DNA from: JAISST01 sp050434145
Lineage (GTDB): Bacteria; Fusobacteriota; Fusobacteriia; Fusobacteriales; Fusobacteriaceae
NCBI RefSeq assembly: GCF_050434145.1
Contig: NZ_JBNPVX010000013.1
Location: 1-64,000 of the forward strand
Reading direction: 5' to 3'
DNA: 64,000 bases
Shown in pieces: positions 29,069 to 37,723 of the stretch; within the stretch, counting starts at the first letter, position 1, and each line of letters opens with the position of its first letter. The translations under genes were made by a program, and so were the position numbers. The notes under the pieces were generated by a model. It made no database searches. It saw nothing but the letters and a program-made list of their open reading frames with translations, and was not told where the DNA came from.

Positions 29069-29134
29069 TGGGAGTATTTAATGTGATAAACATTTGATAA
29101 TAGCTCCAACTATATAGCTAATTATATGAATATA

Positions 29135-29185
29135 GACTGTTACTAATTAAGATAAGTTTTTCTTATTCTGAAGGTAGCAGTTTTT
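29135..29185 (+). terminator. Rho-independent terminator
   Basis: ACTGTTAC (29136-29143) pairs with GTAGCAGT (29174-29181) with one G-U pair, and a further AAGATAAG/TTCTTATT-type pairing lies inside. A T-rich tract follows. It terminates the reductase gene upstream of the LacI-type regulator. Confidence 0.65.
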
Positions 29186-29204
29186 ATTTTGGAAGAGATT
29201 GAAA

Positions 29205-29218
29205 TTAAAACGTTTTCA
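29205..29218. promoter_or_regulatory. Upstream LacI-type operator (half-matching)
   Basis: TTAAAACGTTTTCA is a near-palindrome centred on CG and close in sequence to the downstream operator at 29356-29369. The centres are 151 bp apart, about 14 helical turns, a distance that could allow looping between two bound regulator dimers. Function is inference. Confidence 0.45.
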
Positions 29219-29319
29219 TAAAAGTGATAAATAGACTCACAGAAAATAATGTATTTTCAAAAAAAATATCCTATTATAGTTAGAAAATTCCTATAAAAAT
29301 AAATTTTGTTCCAAAAACA

Positions 29320-29369
29320 TTGACAAAATATTTATATTGAGTTATATTTATTATATGAAAACGTTTACA
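29320..29369 (+). promoter_or_regulatory. Promoter and LacI-family operator of the sugar operon
   Basis: TTGACA at 29320-29325, 17 bp, TATATT at 29343-29348 is a near-consensus sigma-70 promoter. The expected transcription start (about 29355) abuts TGAAAACGTTTACA at 29356-29369, which matches the LacI/GalR-family (cre-like) palindrome. A repressor bound there would block initiation or clearance. The likeliest ligand is the LacI-type protein encoded immediately downstream, giving autoregulation. Confidence 0.7.
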
Positions 29370-29386
29370 TGACTGAGGTAAATTTT

Positions 29387-30397
29387 ATGAAAATAAATGA
29401 TGTTGCAAAATATGCAGGAGTTTCTTTAGCTACAGTATCTAGAGTTATAAATGGAAAAAATGTAAAAAAAGAAACTAGAGAAAAAGTGGAGGAAGCAATA
29501 AAAAAATTGAATTATGTGCCTAATTTTATGGCAAGTAGTCTCCAAAAAACTAAAAGTAATATGATATTAGTAATAGTTCCTGCTATATCCAATCCATACT
29601 ATTCTTCAATATTAGAAGGGATAGAGGTTGCTGCTAAATCATTTGGTTACAATATCATACTAGGAAGTAGTTATTCCTCAGAAAAGCAGTTACTTAAATA
29701 TATGAATTTACTTAATACAAAACTTGTAGATGGAATAATTCTTATGGAAAAAATTTCATTGAATAAAATTAAAGAAGTAATTAGAAATGATAGTCTCATA
29801 AAAAACATAGTTCAGTGTAGTGAATATATAGAAGAAAATCAATTAACTTACATTACAATTGATCATAGAAAAGCTGCTTATGAAGCTGTAAATCATTTGA
29901 TATCTATAGGAAAAAAAGAAATTTATTTTTTCTCTATAAAGAAAGATTATTTATATTCTGCATTAAGAAAAGAAGGAATGTTAGATGCATTGAAAGATAA
30001 TGGATTGAAATTTGAACAAGGAAACGAGATGCTTTTAGATGAATTATCTATGAAAGAAGCTCAAAAGTATATGAATATATTATTAAGCAATAGAAAAATG
30101 GAAAATGCAGGGATATTTGCTGTTTCAGATATAATAGCAATGGGGATATTAAAGACTTTGAATGATAAAAAAATAAAAATACCAGAAGATGTTGCTGTAG
30201 TTGGTTTTGATAATATAGAGTTAGCGGCTTTTAGTCAACCATCTCTTACTACAGTATCACAACCAGGTTACGAACTAGGTGTAGAATCTGTAAAAGGATT
30301 AATGAGAAAGATAACTGGTGATCAGATTTTGCCAGAAAGAATTATACTGAATCATGAATTGATAGTGAGAGATACAACTAACAAAAAAGTTTTTTAA
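29387..30397 (+). CDS. LacI-family transcriptional regulator
   Basis: DNA-binding repressor of 336 aa. Residues 1-22 form the helix-turn-helix (MKINDVAKYAGVSLATVSRV), followed by the hinge helix VPNFMASSLQ at about 46-55. The rest is a periplasmic-binding-protein-like effector domain (SNPYYSS at about 70; AVVGFDNIE near 270; C-terminal L-T-T-V-S-Q-P typical of the family). The start at ATG 29387 follows GAGGTA by about 8 nt; an in-frame ATG at 29369 lies inside the operator and has no ribosome site. It heads the sugar ABC operon after a 50-bp gap and probably senses the imported sugar or a phosphate derivative. Effector unknown. Confidence 0.92.
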   Translation: MKINDVAKYAGVSLATVSRVINGKNVKKETREKVEEAIKKLNYVPNFMASSLQKTKSNMILVIVPAISNPYYSSILEGIEVAAKSFGYNIILGSSYSSEKQLLKYMNLLNTKLVDGIILMEKISLNKIKEVIRNDSLIKNIVQCSEYIEENQLTYITIDHRKAAYEAVNHLISIGKKEIYFFSIKKDYLYSALRKEGMLDALKDNGLKFEQGNEMLLDELSMKEAQKYMNILLSNRKMENAGIFAVSDIIAMGILKTLNDKKIKIPEDVAVVGFDNIELAAFSQPSLTTVSQPGYELGVESVKGLMRKITGDQILPERIILNHELIVRDTTNKKVF

Positions 30398-30447
30398 CTA
30401 GAGGAAATTCTAGTAAAAATAAAAAAAGCAAGGAGGAGTTGATTTTG

Positions 30448-31449
30448 ATGAAAAAAGTATTAACATTTTTAGTAACTTTTGTATTATTGAGCATGGCAGC
30501 TTTTGCTAGTGCTGCTAAGGGTAAAGTCCTAGGGATAGTAATGCCTAATGCAACTCATGGATTTTTAGGTGAAAGTATCAAGCATGCTAGAGCTGCTGCA
30601 GTAGAGTATTCAAAAGCAAATGGATTTGAGTACAAATTCCTTACATCTGCTGAAGCTTCTGAGCAAAACAATCAATTAGATACATTAATAAATGAGAAAG
30701 TAGATTGCATAGTGTTGTGGCCACATAATGGAAATGAGCTAAGATCAGGAGCAATGAAAGTAATGGAAGCTAAGATTCCTTTGATAATTTATGACAGGTT
30801 AATTGATGGATTTACACCTACAGTGGAAGTTATGGGGGACAACTTTACTATTGGAGAAGAAACAGGAAAATATCTAAATAAATATTTTGCTGAAGATTTG
30901 AAAAAAGGAAAGGTAAATATATTGGAATTCAAAGGAGATAATTCTACTGTACCTCAACAACGTTCTGATGGTTTTAAGAAAACTGCAGATCCAAATATCA
31001 ATATAATCCAACAATTTAGTACTGACTGGCAAAGGGCAAAAGCTCAAGAACAAATGGAAACTTTGTTGAATAGCTTGAAAAAAGAAGAAATAGAAAGTAT
31101 AAAAGCTGTATTTACTCATGATGATGAAGTGGTCTTAGGAGTATTAGATGCTATAATGAGTTATAATGGAGATGCAAAATTAGACATAAAATTGGTCACT
31201 GGTGTTGGTGGAAGAAAAGAAAATATTGAAACTTTTGATCCTATGAAAAAAGATCTAAAAATAGATCAAGTAACATATTTATTCTCACCTACAATGGTAA
31301 GAGAAGCAGTAAAAATGGGAGCAGATATTTTAGATGGAAAAACATACTCAGGATTACAATTAATACCAACAGAAGTAATTGATAACAATAATTACAATGA
31401 TTATATGAAGAGTAGTCATTGGAAAATAAGATACGAAAGTGGGATATAA
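30448..31449 (+). CDS. Periplasmic sugar-binding protein of an ABC importer (RbsB-like)
   Basis: Exported protein of 333 aa. The signal peptide (KKVLTFLVTFVLLSMAAFA) is probably cleaved after ASA at about 23. The mature part is a type I periplasmic binding fold: GKVLGIVMPNATHGF at its start, DCIVLWPHNGNEL (about 90), PLIIYDRLI (about 113) and a C-terminal YSGLQLIPTEVI. The aromatic and acidic residues in the WPHNGNE and YDRL loops are placed as in ribose/xylose-type binders, so a monosaccharide or polyol ligand is likely. ATG 30448 is preferred over a TTG at 30439 because AAGGAGG lies 11 nt upstream of it and only 2 nt from the TTG. A hairpin follows the gene, perhaps keeping this subunit more abundant than the ATPase and permease. 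Confidence 0.9.
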   Translation: MKKVLTFLVTFVLLSMAAFASAAKGKVLGIVMPNATHGFLGESIKHARAAAVEYSKANGFEYKFLTSAEASEQNNQLDTLINEKVDCIVLWPHNGNELRSGAMKVMEAKIPLIIYDRLIDGFTPTVEVMGDNFTIGEETGKYLNKYFAEDLKKGKVNILEFKGDNSTVPQQRSDGFKKTADPNINIIQQFSTDWQRAKAQEQMETLLNSLKKEEIESIKAVFTHDDEVVLGVLDAIMSYNGDAKLDIKLVTGVGGRKENIETFDPMKKDLKIDQVTYLFSPTMVREAVKMGADILDGKTYSGLQLIPTEVIDNNNYNDYMKSSHWKIRYESGI

Positions 31450-31465
31450 TATTAATTAAGAAGAT

Positions 31466-31491
31466 AGAATGGGTGGTTTTTCCACCCTTCT
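31466..31491 (+). terminator. Intercistronic hairpin after the binding-protein gene
   Basis: GGGTGG (31471-31476) pairs with CCACCC (31482-31487) across five T, extended by AGAA/TTCT. The following sequence is only short T then A. Hairpins at this place in ABC operons often stabilise the upstream message or cause partial termination. Confidence 0.55.
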
Positions 31492-31516
31492 TTAAAAATA
31501 TTGGTAGGTGTATGTT

Positions 31517-33025
31517 ATGCTTTTGAAAATGAAAAATATATTCAAATATTTTGGTCCAGTTCAAGCATTAAAAGACGTTTCTCTTTCTGTAGAAAAAGGA
31601 GAAATACATGGACTCTTAGGAGAAAATGGAGCTGGAAAATCTACCCTTATGAATATTTTGGCGGGGACCTATGCGCCTACAAGTGGGGAAATGTATTTTG
31701 AAGATGTAAAAATAAGTGACCTGAATACTAAAAAAACTCAAAATCTGGGAATAAGATTTATACATCAAGAATTAAATCTCGTAAATGATCTTACAGTTTA
31801 TGAAAATTTATTTTTAGGAGAAGAAATAGTAGGAAAATTTGGTCTTTTAAATAAAAGAGAAATGATAAAAAGAACAGAAGAAATTTTAGAGAAAATGCAA
31901 TTGGATGTAGATCCAAAGATGGAAGTAAGATTATTAGAAACATCAAGAAAGCAGTTGATAGAAATTGCTAAAGCACTTTTATTTGATGCGAAATTGATAA
32001 TTATGGATGAACCAACTACTGCATTGACTAACAAAGAAATAGAAATGTTATTTAGTCTGATGACTAGGTTGAAAGAAAATGGTGTGTCAATGATTTATAT
32101 ATCACATAAAATGCCAGAATTATTTGCTATTTGTGATAGATATACAGTATTGAGAGATGGAAAATTTATAGAAAGTGGATATTTTAGAGATATAAATGAA
32201 AAAAAAGCTACTGAACTTTTAGTAGGTAGATCAATAAATAATGATAAAATTCATAGAGAAAATATTTTTGATGAGACTCTTATGAAAGTGGAAAATATTT
32301 CTGCAGAAGGAAAGTTTTCTGAAATATCTTTTGATTTGAAAAAAGGCGAAGTGATAGCAATCACAGGGTTGCACGGGGATGGACGTGACTATCTTGCAGA
32401 GGCTCTGTATGGTGTATGCAAGATAAATTCTGGATCAGTTTATGTTAATAATGAAAAAATTAATTATAATAATATTAAAGAAACTATAAAAAATGGCATT
32501 AGTATGGTGCAAAGAAATAGGAAAGAAAGGTCCATAGTAAAGGACATGAGCATATTAGATAACTTTTGTATATCCAAATTTGTAGCTAATCACAAAAAAT
32601 TATTTATTGATAATAAAGTGGAGTTAGAAAAATTTGATAAAAGTAAAAAAGAAATGTCCACTAAGATAGGTCATTTCAGTGATTTGATTACTTCTCTGTC
32701 TGGTGGTAATCAACAAAAAATAATAATAGGGAGATGTTTGGAATTAAATACAGATGTGATAATAATGGATAATCCAACTCAAGGAATAGATGTGGGAGCC
32801 AAATTTGAAATATATAAAATAATTAATGATTTAACAAAAAAAGGTAAGGGGATAATAATGTTTACTTCTGAATATCCAGAAATATCTAAGGTTGCAGATA
32901 GATGTTTTGTGATGTATAAAGGTAGAATCAATAAAAAATTGGAAAAATCAGAGTTTAGTGAAATAGCAATAATGGAATATGCTACTGGAGCAAATATGGA
33001 GGTGAAGTATGGACAAAATAGCTAA
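31517..33025 (+). CDS. Sugar ABC importer, double ATPase subunit (RbsA/MglA-like)
   Basis: Protein of 502 aa made of two nucleotide-binding domains. The first has an intact Walker A (GENGAGKST, about 36-44) and Walker B (LIIMDEPT, about 158-165). The second has a degenerate Walker A (GLHGDGRDY, about 283), a proper LSGGNQQK signature (about 394) and VIIMDNPTQG, with Asn in place of the Walker B Glu neighbour. One intact and one degenerate site is usual for RbsA/MglA/XylG proteins. Start ATG 31517, with GGTAGGTG 6 nt upstream. It overlaps the permease gene by 17 bp, so the two are translationally coupled. Confidence 0.92.
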   Translation: MLLKMKNIFKYFGPVQALKDVSLSVEKGEIHGLLGENGAGKSTLMNILAGTYAPTSGEMYFEDVKISDLNTKKTQNLGIRFIHQELNLVNDLTVYENLFLGEEIVGKFGLLNKREMIKRTEEILEKMQLDVDPKMEVRLLETSRKQLIEIAKALLFDAKLIIMDEPTTALTNKEIEMLFSLMTRLKENGVSMIYISHKMPELFAICDRYTVLRDGKFIESGYFRDINEKKATELLVGRSINNDKIHRENIFDETLMKVENISAEGKFSEISFDLKKGEVIAITGLHGDGRDYLAEALYGVCKINSGSVYVNNEKINYNNIKETIKNGISMVQRNRKERSIVKDMSILDNFCISKFVANHKKLFIDNKVELEKFDKSKKEMSTKIGHFSDLITSLSGGNQQKIIIGRCLELNTDVIIMDNPTQGIDVGAKFEIYKIINDLTKKGKGIIMFTSEYPEISKVADRCFVMYKGRINKKLEKSEFSEIAIMEYATGANMEVKYGQNS

Positions 33026-33971
33026 AAAGTCAGGACTTAAATCATTATATTCAAATTATACTTTTGTATTTTCTTTTTTAGCACTGGTAATTATAGCTAC
33101 TGTAATTAATCCATCATTTTTGTCATGGACCAATCTCTCTACTTTGATGTTACAATCTTCAATAAAGGGAATAGTAGCTTTGGGTATGACATTGATAATT
33201 ATTTCGGGTCAAATAGATTTGTCCGTTGGCTCACAGTGTGCTTTAGTTTCGGGATTGGGAGTAGTAGTATTAAATAAAACAGATAATACTATATTGATGT
33301 TATTATTTTGCATATGTTTTGGACTGTTATTAGGGACAATAAATGGAATAATTACTACAAAAGGTAAGATAGCACCTTTCATAGTTACATTGGCTACTAT
33401 GAGTGCTTATAGGTCTATTATAGTTCAATTAGGTCAAGGTGGTCCATTTAATATAAGTATGAAAATTCTGATGAGATTTAGGAAAATAGCTTCAGGAAAA
33501 CTATTGGGAATACCTAATTTGGCAATTATATTTGTAATAATCACTGTATTAATGGTTTTTTTGATGAAAAACACAAAATTTGGTAGATATGTATATGCAG
33601 TTGGATCTAATGAACATGCAACATTTCTTACTGGTGTAAATGTAGTAAAAATAAAAACATTATGTTTTTCTTTATCAGGACTTCTTACTGGAATAGCTTC
33701 CTTTCTACTGGCTTCACGTCTTACTTCTATTACTGCTGCTAATGCTGGAATGTCATTTGAACTAGATGCAATTGCAGCTGTGGCAATAGGTGGAACATCG
33801 ATGAATGGAGGAAGAGGAAAAATCATTGGGACTTTTTTGGGAGCTATAATGTTGCAAATGATAGAGGGAATATTAATAGCTGCACGAATACCGCCATTTT
33901 TATCGGGATTAGTAAAAGGAATAATAATACTACTGGCTGTAATTTTACAAAGTAAGAAAAATAATGATTAA
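33009..33971 (+). CDS. Sugar ABC importer, permease subunit (RbsC-like)
   Basis: Inner-membrane protein of 320 aa with about 8-10 hydrophobic helices. Family hallmarks are LGMTLIIISGQIDLSVGS (about 56-73) and GRYVYAVGSNEHATFLTGV (about 193-211), followed by DAIAAVAIGGTSMNGGRG (about 256-273), the EAA-like cytoplasmic loop of the BPD_transp_2 family. Start ATG 33009 is preceded by GGAGGTG inside the ATPase gene. It forms the channel for the importer with the two genes upstream. Confidence 0.92.
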   Translation: MDKIAKKSGLKSLYSNYTFVFSFLALVIIATVINPSFLSWTNLSTLMLQSSIKGIVALGMTLIIISGQIDLSVGSQCALVSGLGVVVLNKTDNTILMLLFCICFGLLLGTINGIITTKGKIAPFIVTLATMSAYRSIIVQLGQGGPFNISMKILMRFRKIASGKLLGIPNLAIIFVIITVLMVFLMKNTKFGRYVYAVGSNEHATFLTGVNVVKIKTLCFSLSGLLTGIASFLLASRLTSITAANAGMSFELDAIAAVAIGGTSMNGGRGKIIGTFLGAIMLQMIEGILIAARIPPFLSGLVKGIIILLAVILQSKKNND

Positions 33972-33994
33972 AATAAGCTAATCTGGAGGTTTTT

Positions 33995-34930
33995 ATGAAA
34001 TTAGGATTTTTGACTGGAATTATGGGAGATATACCTATAGAAGAAAAAATAGAATGGGCTCATATGATAGGTTTTGAGACTTTAGAAGTATCTTGTTGGC
34101 CAAGAGATAATTCTCGTGACTATGCAGGTAGTGATATTGATGTGAATAATTTTACTCAAAATAAGGCAGACAAATTGAATAAAATTTTAAAAGATAAAAA
34201 TATGACTATTGCAACACTAGCATATTATGACAATAATTTGGATCATGATTTTGCAAAAAGAAGTGCCTATAATAACCATTTAATAAAAGTAATAGATGCA
34301 GCTGCATTATTAGGAATAAAAAATGTTGGTACTTTTATAGGAAGAGATATGGCACTGACTATAGAGGATAATTTTGATGAAATGGAAAAGGTATTTAGAC
34401 CTATATTGGAATATGCACAAGGGAAAAATGTGCGAATAATTATTGAAAATTGTTCTATGCCAGGTTGGCATCCTAGTGGTTGGGCTGGTACCATATCTTA
34501 TTCACCAGAATTATGGGATGAAATGTTTAAGAGACTTCCATATGATAATTTTGGCTTAAATTATGACCCTTCTCATTTATTATGGCTGGGAATTGACTAT
34601 ATAAAAGGTCTTCATGACTATAAAGATAGAATATTTCAAGTCCATGCAAAGGATACAGAGATGTTTTATGATAAGTTAAATTATTATGGTATTTTAGGCA
34701 AACAACTGGGTAGGCAAGATAATTGGGATTTAGGGTTCTGGAGACATAGAATGCCAGGTAAAGGAAATGTGGATTGGAAAAAATTTGTAGAAACTCTAAA
34801 AGAAATTGGTTATAATGATGAATTGGTAATAGAACATGAAGATTTGGAATATGAAGGAACTATTGAAAAAGTGAAAGAAGGATTGGAGTTGGGATATATA
34901 TATTTGAAAGGATTATTGGGTAACAAATAG
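33995..34930 (+). CDS. Sugar phosphate isomerase/epimerase-like TIM-barrel protein
   Basis: Protein of 311 aa of the AP-endonuclease-2/xylose-isomerase-like barrel family. Metal-ligand positions can be recognised: Glu in IIIENCSMPGW (about 150), Asp/His in NYDPSHLLWLG (about 189-199), His in FQVHAKDTE (about 216) and Glu in ELVIEHEDLEYEG (about 272-284). Such enzymes epimerise or isomerise keto sugars, including inositol-derived ones. GGAGG lies 7 nt before the ATG and the gene follows the permease after 23 bp, so it probably acts on the imported substrate together with the dehydrogenase downstream. The exact substrate cannot be read from the sequence. Confidence 0.85.
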   Translation: MKLGFLTGIMGDIPIEEKIEWAHMIGFETLEVSCWPRDNSRDYAGSDIDVNNFTQNKADKLNKILKDKNMTIATLAYYDNNLDHDFAKRSAYNNHLIKVIDAAALLGIKNVGTFIGRDMALTIEDNFDEMEKVFRPILEYAQGKNVRIIIENCSMPGWHPSGWAGTISYSPELWDEMFKRLPYDNFGLNYDPSHLLWLGIDYIKGLHDYKDRIFQVHAKDTEMFYDKLNYYGILGKQLGRQDNWDLGFWRHRMPGKGNVDWKKFVETLKEIGYNDELVIEHEDLEYEGTIEKVKEGLELGYIYLKGLLGNK

Positions 34931-34956
34931 TTATAATGCCAACAAAAGGAGGAGCA

Positions 34957-35997
34957 ATGAAGAAAGTAAAAGTAGGTATAATAGGCTGCGGATCGATAAC
35001 TGAGCGTAGGCATGCGCCAGAGTACAGAGATAATCCTAATACAGAAATAGTAGCATTTTATGACAAAAATAGAGTTAGGGCTAATTTAATGGTTGAAAAA
35101 TTTGGTGGAATGGTCGTAGATGACTATATGGATATATTAAATAATCCAGAAATAGATGCAATAAGTGATTGTACACCTAATAATTTTCATTGTATAATTT
35201 CTACTAAGGCTATGGAATTGGGGAAAAATGTATTGTGTGAAAAACCAATGACTAAAACAATAGAAGAAGCAGAAAAAATAGTAGAAGTACAAAATAAAAC
35301 AGGTAAAATTTTTATGATGGATCATAATCAGCGATTAACAAAAGCTCATATTAAAGTGAAAGAAATAATAAAAAGTGGGAAAATGGGTAAACTAATTACT
35401 TTTAGAACTACCTTTGGACATGGTGGACCAGAAACATGGACAGAAAGCAAATCTAAAGATACATGGTTCTTCCAAAAAGATAAATGCGAATTTGGGGTAA
35501 TAGGTGATTTGGGAGTGCATAAAATTGATTTAATCAGATATCTTACAGGAGATGAATTTGTCAGTGTGACTGCAATGGGAGGAATGCTTGATAAAACATT
35601 TGAAAATGGTTCTCCAATAGAAGTGTATGATAATGCAATCTGCATATTAAAAATGAAAAGTGGTGCAATAGGAACTGGTACTTTTAGTTGGACTTATTAT
35701 GGAAAAGAAGATAATTCGACGACTTTATATATGGAAAATGGAATTATAAGAATATATGATGATCTTAAATATCAGATAATAATTGTTGATAAAAATGGAA
35801 AAGAAGAAAAGTTAGAAGTTGAAGCAATCCAAACTAACGATAATCAAACAAATACAGGTGTAATAGATGAATTTGTAAATGCAATTCTTAATAATGAAAA
35901 ATCAACAATTACAGCAGAAGATGGAGCTATTTCTATAAAAGTAGTGGTGTCTATTATGAAGTCAATTGAAGATAAGAAAGAAATAGAAATTTTATAA
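34957..35997 (+). CDS. Gfo/Idh/MocA-family NAD(P)-dependent sugar dehydrogenase
   Basis: Protein of 346 aa. Residues 1-25 carry the Rossmann motif (VGIIGCGSI), and CEKPM at about 94-98 holds the conserved Glu-Lys-Pro of the family. DLGVHKIDLIRYL (about 187-199) carries the His-x-x-Asp catalytic pair. The C-terminal half is the family's beta-sheet domain. It oxidises or reduces a hydroxyl on a sugar or cyclitol, and with the TIM-barrel epimerase upstream makes a typical two-enzyme route. Start ATG 34957 has AAAGGAGG 6 nt upstream; an in-frame ATG at 34936 precedes that site. Residues 45-52 and about 211-346 are repeated in a deleted copy at 38061-38495. Confidence 0.9.
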   Translation: MKKVKVGIIGCGSITERRHAPEYRDNPNTEIVAFYDKNRVRANLMVEKFGGMVVDDYMDILNNPEIDAISDCTPNNFHCIISTKAMELGKNVLCEKPMTKTIEEAEKIVEVQNKTGKIFMMDHNQRLTKAHIKVKEIIKSGKMGKLITFRTTFGHGGPETWTESKSKDTWFFQKDKCEFGVIGDLGVHKIDLIRYLTGDEFVSVTAMGGMLDKTFENGSPIEVYDNAICILKMKSGAIGTGTFSWTYYGKEDNSTTLYMENGIIRIYDDLKYQIIIVDKNGKEEKLEVEAIQTNDNQTNTGVIDEFVNAILNNEKSTITAEDGAISIKVVVSIMKSIEDKKEIEIL

Positions 35998-36677
35998 TAA
36001 AAGAAAAGGGGATAATCCTGTGTGCAATAACTTTTGTACAAGTATTATGCTCTTTTTATTTACATTTATTTTTTAAAATGATGGAGTTATATTGATAAAA
36101 TAATTACGGAATAGAAAAAATATTTTTTATGAGACATATAGATAAATTAATTAAAAAAAATATGTATTCATGAAAGCTTGATTATATGGCTTCTGTAAAA
36201 TATTGCAGATTTATTTAGAATATAATAAATGTTGACAAGTTTATAAAAAAATTATAAAATTATTAGGTATATTGTAGGAAAAAATTTCAGTTGTAATTTT
36301 TTATACTAGAATTCTAAATTTTATTTATATAGAAAAAAGATAGATAAAAAATATCAAAGTTAAAATGAAAAGTAAAAAATTATTCTTTTTTAATTTGTTA
36401 TTTCAAAAAAATTAAAAAATTTCTAGAACTATATATAAATATACAAAATGAAAGAAAAATTACTGGAATTTTGCTGACATAGATAAATATTAATGATAAA
36501 TAGCTTTAAGTTAATATTGCGGAACAAATTTCGCTGAATAGCACTGTATTTAGTGGTGATTGTCAGGTTTTCACATTGTATTATTATTGATTCGACTAAA
36601 ATTAAATGTTATTCTATCATGCAAAATAATATCCTAAAAATAGTTTAAAATACATAACTTAAATTCAGGGAGAAAAT
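35998..36677. other. AT-rich intergenic region
   Basis: About 680 bp without a gene. It begins with the probable terminator of the sugar operon and is otherwise AT-rich. A TTGACA at 36232 has only a 15-bp spacer to TATAAA, so it is a weak promoter candidate for the lipoprotein gene 440 bp further on. No repeats or mobile-element ends were recognised. Confidence 0.5.
36024..36060 (+). terminator. Probable terminator of the sugar operon
   Basis: GCAATAACTT (36024-36033) pairs imperfectly with AAGTATTATGC (36040-36050), followed by CTTTTTATTT. A related sequence stands after the partial dehydrogenase copy at 38513-38565, so the duplicated segment included the terminator. Confidence 0.5.
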
Positions 36678-37721
36678 ATGAAAACAATAATAAATTATCT
36701 ATTAGTAATATTTTTTTCATTATTCTTGGTTTCATGTGGAAAAAGAATAACAGAACAAGAAGCTAGACAAGTATTATCACAACACTTATTGAATAAATAC
36801 AAAGAACCTTTTCACATAGAGTATATAGGAAAAAGAAGTGATGGTAAAGAAGTGTGGTATGAGGCAGAAATCTATCCTCAAAAATATGTCGGTCAACCTC
36901 AAAGTAATGATAAATATTATAAGCATAAAGGAACTGTTGATATAAAGAAAAATATTATTACTGGTGAATCATTAGGTGGCGTGGGAGATACTTATGGAAT
37001 TATAGCAGTAAATGATTCAGCTAACAAATTCTATATGCCAAAATTAAAAGAATTATTTGGTGAACAGGTATTACCAGTAATAGAGGTAGATGCAGGAGTA
37101 CTTCATACATCATATGATTTCATATCTACACTGGGACTTGGTGGTTACATACCTGTAAAAGGCGGAGTTTATATTTTCGGAAGAATAGATTCTTTAGAGG
37201 AAAAAGAAAAGTATAGAAAAAATATATTTGATTTTATAGAATATATGAAATTTACAAATACATTTGAATATGTAAATCTAGCATTTTATATATTAGATGA
37301 GAGGTGCTTGACAGAAAGATTTGAAACAGAAGTGGGGCCTAAACTTGTAGAAGCAAGAAAGAAATTAAAAACATCAACTGAGTTTTTAGAGTATAGATCA
37401 ACTTTATTAAAAGAATTGGATAATGATTTTAATAAAATGACAAAAGAAGATAAAATTATGAAGATTAATAGTTTTAATAAAAATAACTTATTAGATATGT
37501 GGGGATGGGATTATCCAAAAAATAAATTAAATAAATATAGTGTGATGAATCACAAGGTAGTAAGAAGCAGAAAATATTTGGAAACTGATTTAAGATTACA
37601 TGAATTTAAGAAATTAGATTTTAATAATATGAATGAATTAAGATTATATAATACTTTAAAAGTTGATTATGATGAATATGATAAGAAAAAATTTTATAAT
37701 CAAGAATGGGATGGTGAGTGA
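36678..37721 (+). CDS. Lipoprotein of unknown function
   Basis: Protein of 347 aa. A short signal sequence ends in LVSC with Cys20, a clear lipobox, so the mature protein is lipid-anchored in the envelope. The N-terminal part (about 24-100) has ITEQEARQVLSQHL and a beta-rich stretch with WYEAEIYPQKY, which could be a small substrate- or protein-binding domain. The C-terminal half (from about 180) is Lys/Glu/Leu-rich and probably helical, with a terminal run of charged residues. I recognise no enzyme motif. The gene overlaps its own downstream partner by a few bases of ribosome site, so the two are co-expressed. Function unknown. Confidence 0.7.
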   Translation: MKTIINYLLVIFFSLFLVSCGKRITEQEARQVLSQHLLNKYKEPFHIEYIGKRSDGKEVWYEAEIYPQKYVGQPQSNDKYYKHKGTVDIKKNIITGESLGGVGDTYGIIAVNDSANKFYMPKLKELFGEQVLPVIEVDAGVLHTSYDFISTLGLGGYIPVKGGVYIFGRIDSLEEKEKYRKNIFDFIEYMKFTNTFEYVNLAFYILDERCLTERFETEVGPKLVEARKKLKTSTEFLEYRSTLLKELDNDFNKMTKEDKIMKINSFNKNNLLDMWGWDYPKNKLNKYSVMNHKVVRSRKYLETDLRLHEFKKLDFNNMNELRLYNTLKVDYDEYDKKKFYNQEWDGE

Positions 37722-37723
37722 AG

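Noticed and set aside
29356..29369. Catabolite-control (CcpA) cre site
   Set aside because: The sequence fits the cre consensus, but CcpA is a Firmicutes regulator and a LacI-family gene follows directly. Local autoregulation explains the site better.
36232..36258. Promoter for the orphan lipoprotein gene
   Set aside because: TTGACA is perfect but the only -10-like box gives a 15-bp spacer, and the gene begins more than 400 bp downstream. Not listed as a feature.
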